The position numbers and the translations under genes were made by a program. The notes beneath the pieces were generated by a model. It saw nothing but the letters and a program-made list of their open reading frames with translations, did not search any database and was not told where the DNA came from. 64,000 nucleotides of DNA from Paramyrothecium sp. XJ0827. Lineage: Eukaryota; Ascomycota; Sordariomycetes; Hypocreales; Stachybotryaceae. This document shows positions 20,913 through 32,142 of the stretch, one piece after another (the stretch's first letter is position 1; each line of letters starts with the position of its first letter). The DNA lies in assembly GCA_020881915.1 (NCBI GenBank), contig JAJFPB010000004.1:186001-250000 (forward strand), given 5' to 3'.

Positions 20913-21416
20913 ATGTCCTACACTCTCCATGATACCGCGTTCTCCACCGCAAGAAAGGCGCTTCTCGCCCTGTCTTCCATTCTGGACAAGGCTCAAGCCC
21001 ACGTCTCATCTGCAACCTTTCCGCAAGCCAAACTCGCTGAAAATATGAGGCCCCTCGCCTACCAAGTGTTTCGTATTTGCGACCTCCTCAACGTCCTGCA
21101 GGCTCACATGCAGGGCAATACCATTGCTCCGCTAGAAGATAATCTCCAGACCTTTGACGACTTTCGTGCCCGCATCGCAGCCACTACGGACCTGGTGGAA
21201 AAGGTTGACAAAGACGTCTTCAGCAGCTACGAGGATAAAACGGTCCCGGTTGGGGTCTGGGGGTGGGAGTTGAAGGGAGCAGACCTGGTGAATGACATGG
21301 TTGTGCCGAATGTGTACTTTCATTTGATCACTGCCTATGCGATCTTGAGGAAAGAGGGCGTTGAACTGGGGAAGATGGACTACATTAAGCCTTGGATGGG
21401 TCCTCACATTGGTTAA
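20913..21416 (+). CDS. DUF1993 family protein
   Basis: 167 residues, intronless, ATG at 20913. The pattern fits DUF1993 over its whole length: an opening MSYTLHDTAFSTARKALLAL, then LDKAQAHV, a helix with LAENMRPLAYQVFRICDLLN, the acidic EDNLQTFDDFRARIAAT, and the C-terminal block VVPNVYFHLITAYAILRKEG followed by LGKMDYI. These are small four-helix-bundle proteins of the DinB-like superfamily, common in fungi and proteobacteria. Their biochemical role is not known. Length matches the family (~165-175). It is probably cytosolic. Confidence 0.88.
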   Translation: MSYTLHDTAFSTARKALLALSSILDKAQAHVSSATFPQAKLAENMRPLAYQVFRICDLLNVLQAHMQGNTIAPLEDNLQTFDDFRARIAATTDLVEKVDKDVFSSYEDKTVPVGVWGWELKGADLVNDMVVPNVYFHLITAYAILRKEGVELGKMDYIKPWMGPHIG

Positions 21417-22553
21417 ATGCTCTAAAGTCGAAGGGAAAATAGGAACGCTCTCGGGTTTAGTAGTTATGTTATCCACTGCGCCAATGCATTATAACAGGAG
21501 TCCTTTTACAACCAGATCTGCGTCTTCGAGGATCACGAAAACTACCAGCAACTGAAGGAGGCTGCGTCTTAGGAGGTCCCCCACCAACCAATCCGGCATC
21601 CAATGTAAAATCAACTTCAGCTGTGTACGCGTCTTTGGCCAGTTTGAAGTCCCGTACGTGCCCAAAAAGACGGGACAACAAAAACGAGAAGAAAGGAATG
21701 GGCTGTGCCTAGCAATGACTGGGCGACTGGGAAAAAATAGTCGTACGCTGTAGACGCGGCATTTGAGCTGACATTATGAGATGGCATGAGTCTATCACTA
21801 GAGGGTTTCCTTGTAAGATGAAAACTTTTCATGCATGTCATTCCGGCGGTTGTGATGGAAGCAGCACCAGTTTGAGCGGGTGAAGGAAGGTTCACTGGTA
21901 CAGTGACAATCGATACACAGCCAGCCGTGGCACCGGATGCCTGCGCGCGAAATGCGACCACAGCACAGCAACGGTCGGCCATTCATCACAGGCACCGACG
22001 CCGCCTTCATCGCCATGGAGAGCGGGCTCGACAAGGCGCAAGTACGGAGCCTGTGCGAAGAATATGAACTCATTCGAGATGAACACTTTGATCTTAGTCA
22101 GTTTTGCTACGCGGTTTCCTTGATGGACTCGGAGTCGCCAACATGGTCCCCAACTCGGTGCCGCTTTCATTCCCCCGCCGTACCAGGACAGGACTGCACG
22201 ACTGCACGACTACCATTATTTTTTTGCCGTGTCTAGTATACAGCCAAATCTAGCCTACCTATCTGATGCTAGGACCACCTTGAATACACCTAAATCCGAC
22301 AATGTTGACCAGACATCATCACTTGATCCCGGTTTCACTTTTCTTTATCATACACTTGTCTTTCCTTGTGGCGGTTTTAGCAGCCTCACAATCGTGCCCA
22401 GAATCATGCGTAAGATTCTTTAAGTGACAACCCTCTACTGCTACTCCCTTACGAAGTATCCTCATCCTTCATTTGGCAGTCTCCCTCATAACATACATCT
22501 GGGGCGCAATCTTCCCTGTTTGCTGTTACGTTAATAACAAGTATCAAGTGGAG
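21417..22553. other. intergenic with an EH-domain-like fragment
   Basis: The frame 21937-22236 (+) holds a stretch resembling an EH/EF-hand pair (ITGTDAAFIAMESGL, then DEHFDLSQFCYAVSLMD), but no flanking exons or NPF-binding context are seen. It may be a gene fragment. Nothing else is supported. Confidence 0.35.
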
Positions 22554-23082
22554 TCACAGTCCGCAGCCTAGGGTCAAGGAAACGCACTCTGTGTTTCCAC
22601 AAGTCCACGTGTTCGAGTTACAACACTGCTTCTCTGTTCCCAGGCAAGTTGCATTTGCGTGATTGGGCCCACAGAGACCATCATATGCCCGTAGAGGCTC
22701 AATGACTGGATGCAATTTGTGTTAGCATCTGTTGTTACATTATCGCCGGTCACTCACATCCAGCCACGCAATAAGTCGACTCTGGCTTGATTAACTTGCA
22801 GTCCTTATTAAGATCGGGGTTCAATTCGAAGAATTGTTCTTCCGTGATGCCGTATTTGTCCATGATCGATCTGCAGGTATCCGCATTTACCGTTGCCTTT
22901 GTGTTTGTGTCGTACCTGCAGTTAATATCGCCAACATTTACAGTCGGCGTCTTGAACATGGCTCCCCACAAGGGCTGGCATTCACCGCCCGGATTTTTAG
23001 TGCAGTGCCAGCCAGCCATTGCATGACTGGCCAGGAGTACCACAATAATACACAGAATGCGCCGCGCTGGAGGGGAAGTCAT
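22554..23082 (-). CDS. secreted LysM protein with C-terminal chitin-binding (CBM18-like) domain
   Basis: 158 residues from two exons: 23082-22758 and 22705-22554. The 52-nt intron has a GTGAGT donor, a perfect TGCTAAC branch site and a CCAG acceptor. Without splicing the frame would stop after 22750 and lose the second domain. Signal peptide: residues 1-23 (IIVVLLASHAMA). Residues ~62-107 form a LysM-like module (ATVNADTCRSIMDKYGITEE, FELNPDLNKDC). Residues 117-149 form a hevein-like module with the C-C-CC-C-C pattern (DGLCGPNHANATC, KQCCNSNTWTCG). Both modules bind chitin or its oligomers. Secreted LysM proteins often shield fungal walls or hide chitin fragments from a host; the short LysM+CBM18 layout suggests this, but it is inference. 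Confidence 0.8.
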
Positions 23083-24280
23083 TTTGTCGGCAGTATTGAG
23101 AGTACAAAGGCAGTGTATAGATGGTATCACAAACAAGGACCTCTTAGCAGCTGAAAGGACGTGACTCGAAGCTTTTAATTAAACCCAGTGATGACAGTGC
23201 ATCCTTTTGATGGTATTTTAAACTTGATTGATGGATCCATTGTTGGTTTTAAGCTGCAACCTGCGCTCTGCCGCCTCCAGCACAGTCAGACTCCAGCTTT
23301 TGCCCCCACCGTCAACCAACTGCACCTCGGCGCCAGCGTCTAAAACTCGATTCTAAATATATAGTTTAAGAAGGCGCATTTATTCTTAGGTCTTGGGGGT
23401 CGGGGGCCGAGGATAAGTGCTTTGTACTGTTCCGTGTGGTTGAAGCCGGGGTCCGCCAAGCCTTGTCCATGTGAAGAGTGAGGTTCCTCCCTCTTCTGCG
23501 GAATGATATACCGCTTGTGCACGCATGGCTGGGAGCGCCAGCGGTTGCAATGGCCTCCGGGAGAGCTCACGCGGATTTCGGATTTCGTCTTCAGAAGCCC
23601 TGCTACAGAAGCCGGTTGCCTGCATTGTCCAGCATCGAGGAGTACACGAAAATAACTGCAATTCACCTGTTGGTTTGCGACAAGCACTATCACTTCCTAG
23701 GGCTCAATATGTCGGCCGTGGGGGCCGTGGGGGCCTTGCAAGCTCAAGCCTTACCCCCGCCTGTGTTTCGAACGAGATTGGATTCCCATATTAGCCATGA
23801 GCATGTGCGCGTTTTGACCCGGCTGATAACCAGATAGGAGGTAACTAACAACTCCATGGATAGAACAACTTAACCCAATACAGCCGTCCCATTCCACAAG
23901 ATGACCCTGTGACCTCTTAGTCCTTGTAATGCGATCATATACAGCGCAATCACTAACGAGCCGGGCTGCGCGTTTCAGATACCTAATCACACCTTGAAAT
24001 GTGAGAAACGAGTTTGTACGAGCCAAGTTGAAGGTGGATAAACGAACAAATGACACCAAAGAAACCACTCTGCAGCGCGTTCAAGCTGATAGTAAGTAAT
24101 TAATGAACACGAGAATCTTGTATTGTAAGCAAGTGCGGTTCATCTATCATCTAGCGTCCTACTTTAGCGCCTGCGTAATGGAATTTTAATCCTCATGACT
24201 TGTTTTATTTTATTATAGTTATCCTACGTCCAGACCAAAATCCTCTCAACACAAGACAAAATGCATTCTATTATACGATC
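23083..24280. other. intergenic
   Basis: About 1.2 kb upstream of the LysM gene. No supported gene; frames on both strands near 23340-24068 overlap and resemble nothing. Confidence 0.5.
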
Positions 24281-26780
24281 CTACCAATTCAATGTTCCTT
24301 TGTTCGGATCAATCCTAAATCTCAAGCAGTTATTAGTCAATGTTCCGCCCTGCTTGTCTCCTCGCTTTGAGCAATCACAACTATCGATGGGCCCTTTGAA
24401 GTAACGCATGCACTCATTATACGTAACCTTCCACATGCATCCCTCCAACACCTCAAATTCGAGTGCGAAATGGAAGTCGCCTGGCGGTTGTGTGTGATCC
24501 TCCTTATAAAAGCCCGCGGTGAAAACGGGGCCCCTCGAGTCATCCACTAGATTCCTGCAGAAAGACTGGGCTGCGAAGATAATCGCCTCGTAGTCTGACT
24601 TCTTACCCTCATCATAACAGCACACCTCATTCTGAGAAGGGTCTGGTCTGGCATATTCCGGCTCGGCGGGCGGCTCGGGCGGCTCTGCTTCGCATTCGGT
24701 CCTGCCACCCTTGACGTATGGTTTCAGAGTAAACCTGTCCGTTATTTTGAAGTTGACTTCTACTACCACGCCGTCTATTGCAGATGAATCAGCCCTCTGT
24801 ATCGGCGGGAGGGGGGTTAGGGGGTTAGGGAAGGTTCCAGCTGACCTTTGTAAGACTCAGGAGTAGTCCATCCGATGGGTCCACTCTTGCCGCTCTCTAT
24901 CTTTTCTGACGTATCTAGTCTAGTCACTGACCAAGACTCAATCTCCTCAGATATGAATTGAAGGTTTGCAGTCTCCAGGAACAGCTCCCAGTCGTCACCA
25001 CCCCGGGTTACCTTAGGCACTGTGAGCTTCAGGGGGTTCATCTTAGGCTCTGGCACAGCAAAATATCCAGTGGGCCCGCCACCCAGTACGTAGTAGGAGA
25101 ATCCAGATTTGGAACACTCCGATTCATCCATCCTCTCGACCTCAACGTTTCCCTCAATAGGAGATGTTGTAGGCTTCAATGATGTACTGCTGGGCTTAGT
25201 GCTGGTAGAAGTCGGTTTCTTCATCTTCGAGGTAGTGGAAGTCGTTGGCAGGTCCTCGGGGTGCATCAAATACCACAATACCGAAAGTTCTTCCAGGCCC
25301 ATAGTGGGCGCCTCCCCTAATCTAACTTGCGTGGCGTCGTCGTCGTCGCCAATGGGTGTTAGAATAAAAGGATCACAGTCATCAAGAGTACATGTTGTTA
25401 TCGTTGTAGCTGATGCTGTGACGTCGCACCCGATCAAATCGAATGTCGAAGTAGTGCAGGAAGTTGAGGTACTCCATGTGGCGCACACGACTTTCGTGCT
25501 TGTCTCTGTTCTTGTGGTGCACGAAGAACTTGATGTTGTGGTTGGGGGCTCCGTTATTGTGCTTGTATCCTTTTCAGTTGTGGTCTTGGTGGGTTCGGTT
25601 GTAGAAGGCTCGGGATCAGTCTTTTCAGGATCAGAGGGAGGCTTAATCGTCGGTTCTGCACCCAAGGGTTTATCGCAAGGGAAGATTTCCCTTCCGAATA
25701 AACGGAGGCAGAAACCATCTTTTCCCGGTATATCAATGACTAGACTCGGATCGGGTTCATCGTCCTTGTCCGGCATACAACCAATGCACAGGATTGGGGG
25801 GCCCCCGTTTGTCGGTACAATGACAGGAACAATGATTGCGGTTGACTCTTCGGCCAATTTAGTTGTGATCAATGTGTTTGATGTATAAGTTCGATCCTTT
25901 AAGGTCTCCAGAGTAATATCTGGTGGCAAAGAGGTATAGGTAGTAGTTGCCACGGGATCCTCTGTCGCGCCAACAGCCGAGGTAGTCACAACATTCGTTA
26001 TGCTTGTGTTTTCTGGCGTATCTACATTTTAATGTTAGCCATCAGTAGTTCTATTTGCAGAAAATGAGTCATCGAACCTCTACTCGTAGTTTTAGAGGTT
26101 ATTGAGGGGATAATTGTGTCTTCAGTGTTTGGAGTGGCCGTAGTAACGGTTGATGTATTCACGTTGCTACCATCGGAGCTAGTCTCAGAGTTTACTACTG
26201 GGGTAGTACCCTCAGTGTTCGAAGTGACCTTAGGAACAGTCGGGGTATTAGTGGTGCTGGTCTCGAGGCTAGTCTCAGAGTTTACTGCTGGAGTAGTGGC
26301 GTCGGTGCTTGAAGTGACCGTAGTAGCAGTCCGAATATCAGTGGTGCTGGTCTCGAGGCTAGTTTCAGGGATTTCTTGCTGTGTCGTTGAAACAGAAGAT
26401 TCCGCGAAAGTTGTTGTCAATATTGTCGATAATGAGCTCTCAGTCCGGACAGGGCTTGTTGGTGTGAACGGGGAGCTGCTACTCTCAGGCGACGAGATAG
26501 GGGTCCCAATCGCACCGGAAGTACGGCCCAAGGACTTGCTTTTTTCCATTGGGGTAGATAATGACCCTTGGGTAAAGCTCACAACATCGCCACCCGAGGA
26601 GTGTGAGTTGCCGTCTTCGGTAGCTGGATTATTGGAAGACACGAACACTAACGTGAGCGAGGTTGATGTGCCACTCAAAGGTGTTTCGATGGAAGACTTG
26701 AGCAGGAGCCGGTCGTCATCAGTAACGGCCAGAGACGCGGCTCCTATTAACGCAATTGATAAGGCAGAATAGAGCTTCAT
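24281..26780 (-). CDS. secreted Thr/Ser-rich protein with a Cys-containing C-terminal domain
   Basis: Three exons: 26780-26078, 26021-~24846 and ~24796-24281. Intron 1 (56 nt, GGCTAAC branch) is clear. The second intron must remove a stop near 24817, but its exact sites are unresolved: the obvious donor and acceptors differ in phase. About 795 residues. A signal peptide (MKLYSALSIALIGAASLA) leads into ~220 Thr/Ser-rich residues with three 30-residue repeats. Then come a Cys-containing segment (ILCIGCMPDKDDEPDP, CLRLFGREIFPCD), a second Thr/Ser stretch (TTTSSSSCTTRTETSTKVVC) and a C-terminal domain with CCYDEGK, FCRNLV, FEVLEGCMWKV, CMRYFKGPIDSCDC and NNCLRFRIDP. That last pattern recurs at the end of many fungal secreted proteins but has no function I can name. 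Likely a heavily O-mannosylated wall or secreted protein. It is divergent from the protease-like gene at 27526. Confidence 0.75.
26097..26366 (-). repeat. three tandem 90-bp coding repeats
   Basis: Residues 139-168, 169-198 and 199-228 of the Thr/Ser-rich protein are imperfect 30-residue repeats: ETSLETSTT-, ETSLETSTTN- and ETSSDGSNVN-, each ending near AVNS, VVNS or SITS. Units 1 and 2 are closest. Such repeats change copy number easily in wall proteins. Confidence 0.8.
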
Positions 26781-27525
26781 TGTAGCAAAAGATAAATTGT
26801 GTATGGCGCTCTAAGTCCGGAGGGGATAGCTTAGCGATGAACCACTTGTATATGAGTGATGGAGGACGGCCGCAGCTATCACATAATTACCTTATCAAGT
26901 CCAAATCTTTGATCTGTAACGACCGAGGCATTTGCACAGCCATGAAGTGTTGGTTCTGAACGTGTTTGATCTATTTTAAAACCCTGGTAATCCATACGCA
27001 TTTGCACAGTCCAAGAAATGTTGGTTCTGGACGTGTTGGTCTAAATAAAAGCACGGGTCGACCATATGCAATTCAACCAACTTGCATGCCAGAAGCATCA
27101 ACTTCGTGTCGCCCCCACATAAGCCAAATGTGTACCTACAGGAGTGCAGGGGGTCGCAGGACGGGACGAGGATGGTCCTAGTGAGATGTTGTGTCTCATA
27201 CTCACCCACCCACGGCCAGAATTCAAGGGGATGGTGAGGATCCTGAAACAACCCGCGGGATCGAGGCTCAATCTTAAGTTGTTGTCTAGGCTGAGCAAAT
27301 TGCGCATATTCAGCATGCGCGCCGGCTGACCTGGTGTGCCGAGAATTGTCGAATAACCAATGTGGCTAAAAATACGAGTTGCAATGTGAAGATGTTGCAT
27401 TTGTTAGTTAAGATGCAGCGACCTGAGAAATTCAATAAATTACATGAGATGCCTAGCCTTCCCATGGTATCCAGCTTGGTATACTTATTTCTCAGTTTCT
27501 CGAATTTCATCATCGTTGCAACATC
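26781..27525. promoter_or_regulatory. divergent promoter of two secreted-protein genes
   Basis: 745 bp separate the start codons of the Thr/Ser-rich protein gene (minus) and the metalloprotease-like gene (plus). The region contains the 70-bp tandem duplication 26928-27067. No other gene is supported. Confidence 0.5.
26928..27067 (+). repeat. 70-bp tandem duplication
   Basis: Two adjacent units, 26928-26997 and 26998-27067, both begin GCATTTGCACAG and share TGTTGGTTCTG and ACGTGTT, with scattered substitutions later. They lie in the middle of a divergent promoter. Confidence 0.8.
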
Positions 27526-28638
27526 ATGTTGTGGAAAGCCGGCATCTTACTCATATCTCTGAGCACATTGCTCCCATCGCACCTATACGTGAACGCTTAC
27601 GATATCCACCACTTGACCTGTGGTGCAGATGGGAAGGAGTACATCATGAGAGCAGTTGCGAACACTCAAGCCATGATTGCTGCCGGAATGAACGCAATAA
27701 CCCAACCGCAAATGGGCGATGCCCGGAGCAAGCTCTGGAAGACGAATGACAGTGCCGATCTTGAGAAGATCGCCGGTATGCTCATAACTTTTCGTGCCTT
27801 GTAAACTAAACTTACGATGAGTTTGCAGGTTATTATAAACGTCTGATCGAATTCCCCGGTCTATTCGAATTCAAGCGAGGGAGCTCACCTCTGATCTTTT
27901 GCAACCCGACGTCGTTCCAGCTGCATAAACCAGGGACGGACTCCACCCAATGGAAAGACCTCTCCAGTGGTGTCATCATCAGCACCAAGCGCGATTATTT
28001 ACGTCCCCGTGACAAAGACACCGGGAAGGAAACGCGCCACTTAGCCACGTCATTCTCCGGAAAGAAGATTCGAGAAGGGTCGTACGAGAGCGCTCTAATT
28101 CTTTTCGATGTAGGCCCGAATGGACAAGGAATCTCGCTTGACTCCGCAGAGAATGTGGCATCGTTCGATGACATTGTGAAACAAAAACTTAATAAAGAAA
28201 AACCTCTGATTGACCCCAGCACGGTGGAGGAGGAAGTAGGTTCAAGAAAGCCAGGGCTCTACGAGGGCAAGTCATTAGATGCAATTGTGGGTTACTACAT
28301 GACATCTTTTACGCTATTGCATGAGTTCACGCATATTTCTCAACCAGCTGCGCCATTGAAAAGTAAGGTACTCCGCATCTTTTGCATTCTTAAGCTGACT
28401 TGTTGAGATAGTTACCAATGGGAAGGAGAAGGAGGCGTACGGCTATAACAGGTGTACCGGAGCCGACAAAGTGATTGACGGACCGAAGATCCTCAATCAT
28501 AAAATGGCAATAGTAAATGCGGACACATATGCGTATTGGGGTCTGGGTGAGTCATGAAACGCCCATATCATTGGCATAAAGCTAATCTAAGATGTAGCTT
28601 CGCTCATCGAGTCAACAACTGAATATATCGTGCTGTAG
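27526..28638 (+). CDS. secreted zinc metalloprotease-like protein (M35/deuterolysin-like)
   Basis: 319 residues from four exons: 27526-27775, 27829-28362, 28412-28546 and 28598-28638. The three introns are 49-53 nt with clean GT-AG ends and the total is in frame. A signal peptide (MLWKAGILLISLSTLLPSHL) starts the protein. The zinc-binding HExxH motif is LLHEFTHIS, with His248, Glu249 and His252. It is followed by YGYNRCTGADK and IVNADTYAYWGLA, the layout of fungal M35-like or lysine-specific endopeptidases. The Asp of the usual GTxxD zinc-ligand motif is not obvious; Glu residues (GKEKEAYGY) occupy that place. The protein may therefore be a divergent or inactive member. Probably secreted. It is divergent from the Thr/Ser-rich secreted protein gene. 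Confidence 0.75.
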
Positions 28639-29461
28639 GTAAAATCAGTCAGTGCTAGCTACCATCGCAAACTGATTTAGTAACAGGAATGGCCAACTGT
28701 TTGCTCGTCAAGATGAGAATGCTCATAGAAATAATCCTCGTGAATCTTCTCAGCGCTCTACGACTAGGCGACTGGCGCCGATTCAGAGGCGAGCAAAGTC
28801 AGTTCTTGAGACTGATTTTTTCTAGACAGGAACAAACTTCGGCGAGCGGAGACATGTTATGTTGTCGAAGCAATGGATCACTTCAAAACTGGATCACTAC
28901 ATCCATTTGGAAATGAACTTGACGTGACTTCAGAATATGTCAAGGACGTATTCATAGCAAACCTAGATAAGTCAAGGCAGTTAGTGCTATAGACTATCAC
29001 GGGATTATTAATAGGAAATTTGCCTTTTCAAGGCCTTGGATAGTGTTTACGGGCGCTTGCAATTTTATCTGCTCGTAGCTATACGAACAACATTATTCTT
29101 CCTAGACCTGATCAACATGTAATACATTATGTAAGACAGGTAATGGTACAAAGAGCTAAAAAGCAAAGAGCTAAAAAGCAGAATGAGTCTCTTTATTAAT
29201 CTATTAAAATAAAGTGTGATTTCACTCGTTTCTGTGTTCACTTGGTAACATTTGCTTGATTATACGCGCTGGTACCAACCAACATACATGACACTATATT
29301 TATATCAACCAATCAACCCATGCTTTCTTCGTGCCCCGATTCTGTCGGCTGATGTGGGCGCACAGTACTTAAAAGCGGCATTACCCCTTAATGCCTGTGA
29401 CCAGTTCCCCGTCAGCTCATCGACCCAGTTTTTTCTTACTCACAATAAATATTCTTCCATT
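28639..29461. other. intergenic, AT-rich
   Basis: No supported gene. AT-rich from about 28930 to 29220. It contains a perfect 15-bp tandem repeat (29150-29179). The 75-codon frame at 28689 has no recognisable features. Confidence 0.5.
29150..29179 (+). repeat. 15-bp perfect tandem repeat, two copies
   Basis: The unit AAAGAGCTAAAAAGC occurs twice without a gap. Confidence 0.9.
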
Positions 29462-31381
29462 ATGCCCACTCTCTCTTCTCTCGCTTTCGAGATTCAACGT
29501 CTCATCCTCACCAAGGTAGGTCTCTTTACTTAGAGTGCGTTGCTGCTAGAACTTGCCTCGCTCACATTTCTCGCGCCATTAGCTATGTGAGGCAGATGTT
29601 CCCCGATTTGCTCTTAAAAACGCCAGCTTAGTGTGCAAAGACTGGGGTCGTATTGCTCATTCACTCTTGTTCTATCGCGTAGAGGTGGAGCTATATTTCC
29701 CGGAACCCAAGCTCACTAATCCGCACATTAGCTTTTTGCTCTTGAACGAGAAAGTACGAGGTTATATCCGGGAGCTTGCAATCATCTCTTACAGGACTTC
29801 CTACATCCCCAAGGAGTCATTCAAAGCATTGGAAGAGCTCTTGATACTCTTACCCAAATTGGAACGCATCAAGTAGGCGAGACACTGATTTCTTGCTGAT
29901 TATGTCCGCTAATTACTTCAAGCATTTATGCCGACGGAAATCTGGAGCACGTGCTTCAGGAGGAGCATATTGATTTCGACCGTACAAAGTTCTGCAACTG
30001 GAGAGAGCATATTTTTCGTGCCATCAGCACACTTGACAAGAAAATTGAGGTTCTTTATGACCTTCACAATCAAGAAGCTGATGGGACGGGTCCTATCGAC
30101 CATCTGGTTCGACCTGATCGCCCAAACAAGATCAACCTCTCCTCCCTCCGAGTCGCACTGCTTGAGCGTGATAGATCTACGAGACTCAGGGTTGGCCCGA
30201 GTTATCACTACAAGGGCAGTAAAGAGGCGTCAAAAGAAGTAAATGAACTGTTGGGAACTACTCGCACCCTCAAAGAGCTTCATTTGGAGCTTTTGGAACG
30301 GGACACAACGCTGGCCTGGGATTATGAAAATCAACATGCCCTAGAGAATATCCAGCTTACATTACCTCAACTGATAAGCTTAGAGTTCTCGGGCCAACTT
30401 GTCATGTCAGCCGAGACTCGGGAGAAATGGTCATCACTACCCTGGAATCAGTTACGGCGTCTCGGCTTGAACCACCCGATGCTGCTCGACCAGCTTGATT
30501 TGTGCCTTCAAGGCCAAACTCTTGCCTCTTTGCACACTCTGTGCCTTTCCGGGAATACCACCAAGACTACACTACCAAGGTTTGCCAGCTCTTTGGAACT
30601 GTTTCACTTGTTCCTGGATGGCTTTCCGGCCGAAGCGCTTTCCCACCACTTGGAGATGAACACGAAGAAGATCCAGAGTCTATCTTCTCTTTGTGTCTAC
30701 GGTATCAAACCAGCCATTCAACTCTCGGCTGCTCAGATCAGGAGCTTGGATGTCTGCCCCAAGCTAGCATGGTTGGGTTTGAACTTGGAATTCGAGAATC
30801 TCCTGATAGGGGAGTCATCTGCTAGTTCCGAGTATCTACACGCCCTTGCATCACTTCGACAAGTTCAACACATTAACATTTTTATGCCTTCCTTCCCAAA
30901 AGAGCAAGGATGGCCAAGCGGAGAAGATGTAATCACGATTTTCCGTCGTCTCCAACACCAGAAGCAGGGTTGTCCACTCACAAGCATAGACATCTCATGG
31001 CCCAGCGACGATCCTCATGAGGTTGGCCAAGATCCTTATACATTGTCGATACTCCAGGCCTGGGGCTACCATACGGTCATGCAAGATCGTCGTGTCTCAT
31101 TCACACTCTGGGCCTGGGGCCACAATACGGTCTTAGTGGATGCCCGAGTCCTGCCAGATCAACGACAGGTGACAATTTGGCAACTTGAGCCATTGAAAGA
31201 GTTGGAAAAGCTTTCAACGAGGTTTACAGACTGGGGCTACAACCATTATCCAGAAAGACGGCTCTGCGCTTATTCGCAGCGAGCAGTGGGCGTGAGGTCT
31301 CCTGATAGACCTAGAGATGGTCCTTTCCTTGTGCCTTGGGGGTCAGGAATGGACACGGAAACCGAATCAGATGATGAATGA
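29462..31381 (+). CDS. F-box-like protein with leucine-rich-repeat-like body
   Basis: 600 residues from three exons: 29462-29515, 29583-29872 and 29923-31381 (introns of 67 and 50 nt). The N-terminus MPTLSSLAFEIQRLILTK joined to LCEADVPRFALKNASLVCKD and WGRIAHSLLFYRV has the shape of an F-box (LP-x-E-hydrophobic...SLVCK-x-W). The remainder has recurrent LxxL/LxL spacing (LKELHLELLE, LISLEFSGQL, LRRLGLNHP, LHTLCLSGNT), as in the degenerate LRR bodies of fungal F-box proteins. Such proteins recruit substrates to SCF ubiquitin ligases; the target is unknown. Near the C-terminus a short segment is duplicated (AWGYHTVMQDRRV, then AWGHNTVLVDARV). The acidic tail is ETESDDE. Confidence 0.75.
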
Positions 31382-32142
31382 TGACAAGAGAGGGTATTGT
31401 GAGAAATGGAAACGAAAGATGAAGATTGATTAGGTGTAGTCAATGAATGTAATTGGGGGAAGGAGAGATGAATAAGTAGAGAGTTCTATACATACACAGC
31501 CATTGGCTCATCCTTCATCATTACCATTGGACGATACGGCTCGATCTTGGACTCATTTGTACTATCCTATTCCTCTTGGCTGGTACATGGTAGTACTGTG
31601 TAGTCCGAGCTCTTTCTCTACCTTGGTAGTGTGGGGCGAGTACGCCTGCTCGTACGTCACGGGTTTGGTCAGATCGTATGACAGGCCGTAATACCCGTAA
31701 TATCATTTCCTTGGCAATGGGAGTTGTCATCTTCTTTAACCCCCCGAAAGACGTTTGGGTATGCTGAACGCTCGTTTAAGTCTGTGATTGATGGCGACAC
31801 TTCTTGGAGGGAAATTTATGGTTTTTTGAGCTGCCCAGAACAACCTGCTCGGATGGTGCGTGGCCATCATAGTATCTAGGGTTATCATGGATTAACGCAG
31901 GTATCAGTTATTTCCTTGGAACAGCTTTTAGCGGCTGGGCAGAGGCTAGGCTAGAAGCCGAAAGGGTTACATCATTTCTTTTCTAGACAAATCTTGCTCA
32001 TGCAAACTCCTATTCAGTCGTCGCATTCTTTGAATTCATTTTCTAGTGTACCCCGATCGCCCCCTTTCTTTCGGCTCTAGCGCTTGACAGATATTTGCAT
32101 TCTGAAAGGTTCCGAGCATCCATCGCAGGAGCGCCCTTCAAC
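31382..32142. other. intergenic, upstream of the Pmp3-like gene
   Basis: No supported gene. Confidence 0.5.

Noticed and set aside
23478..24068. Frames upstream of the LysM gene
   Set aside because: Competing frames on both strands and no coding signal I can see.
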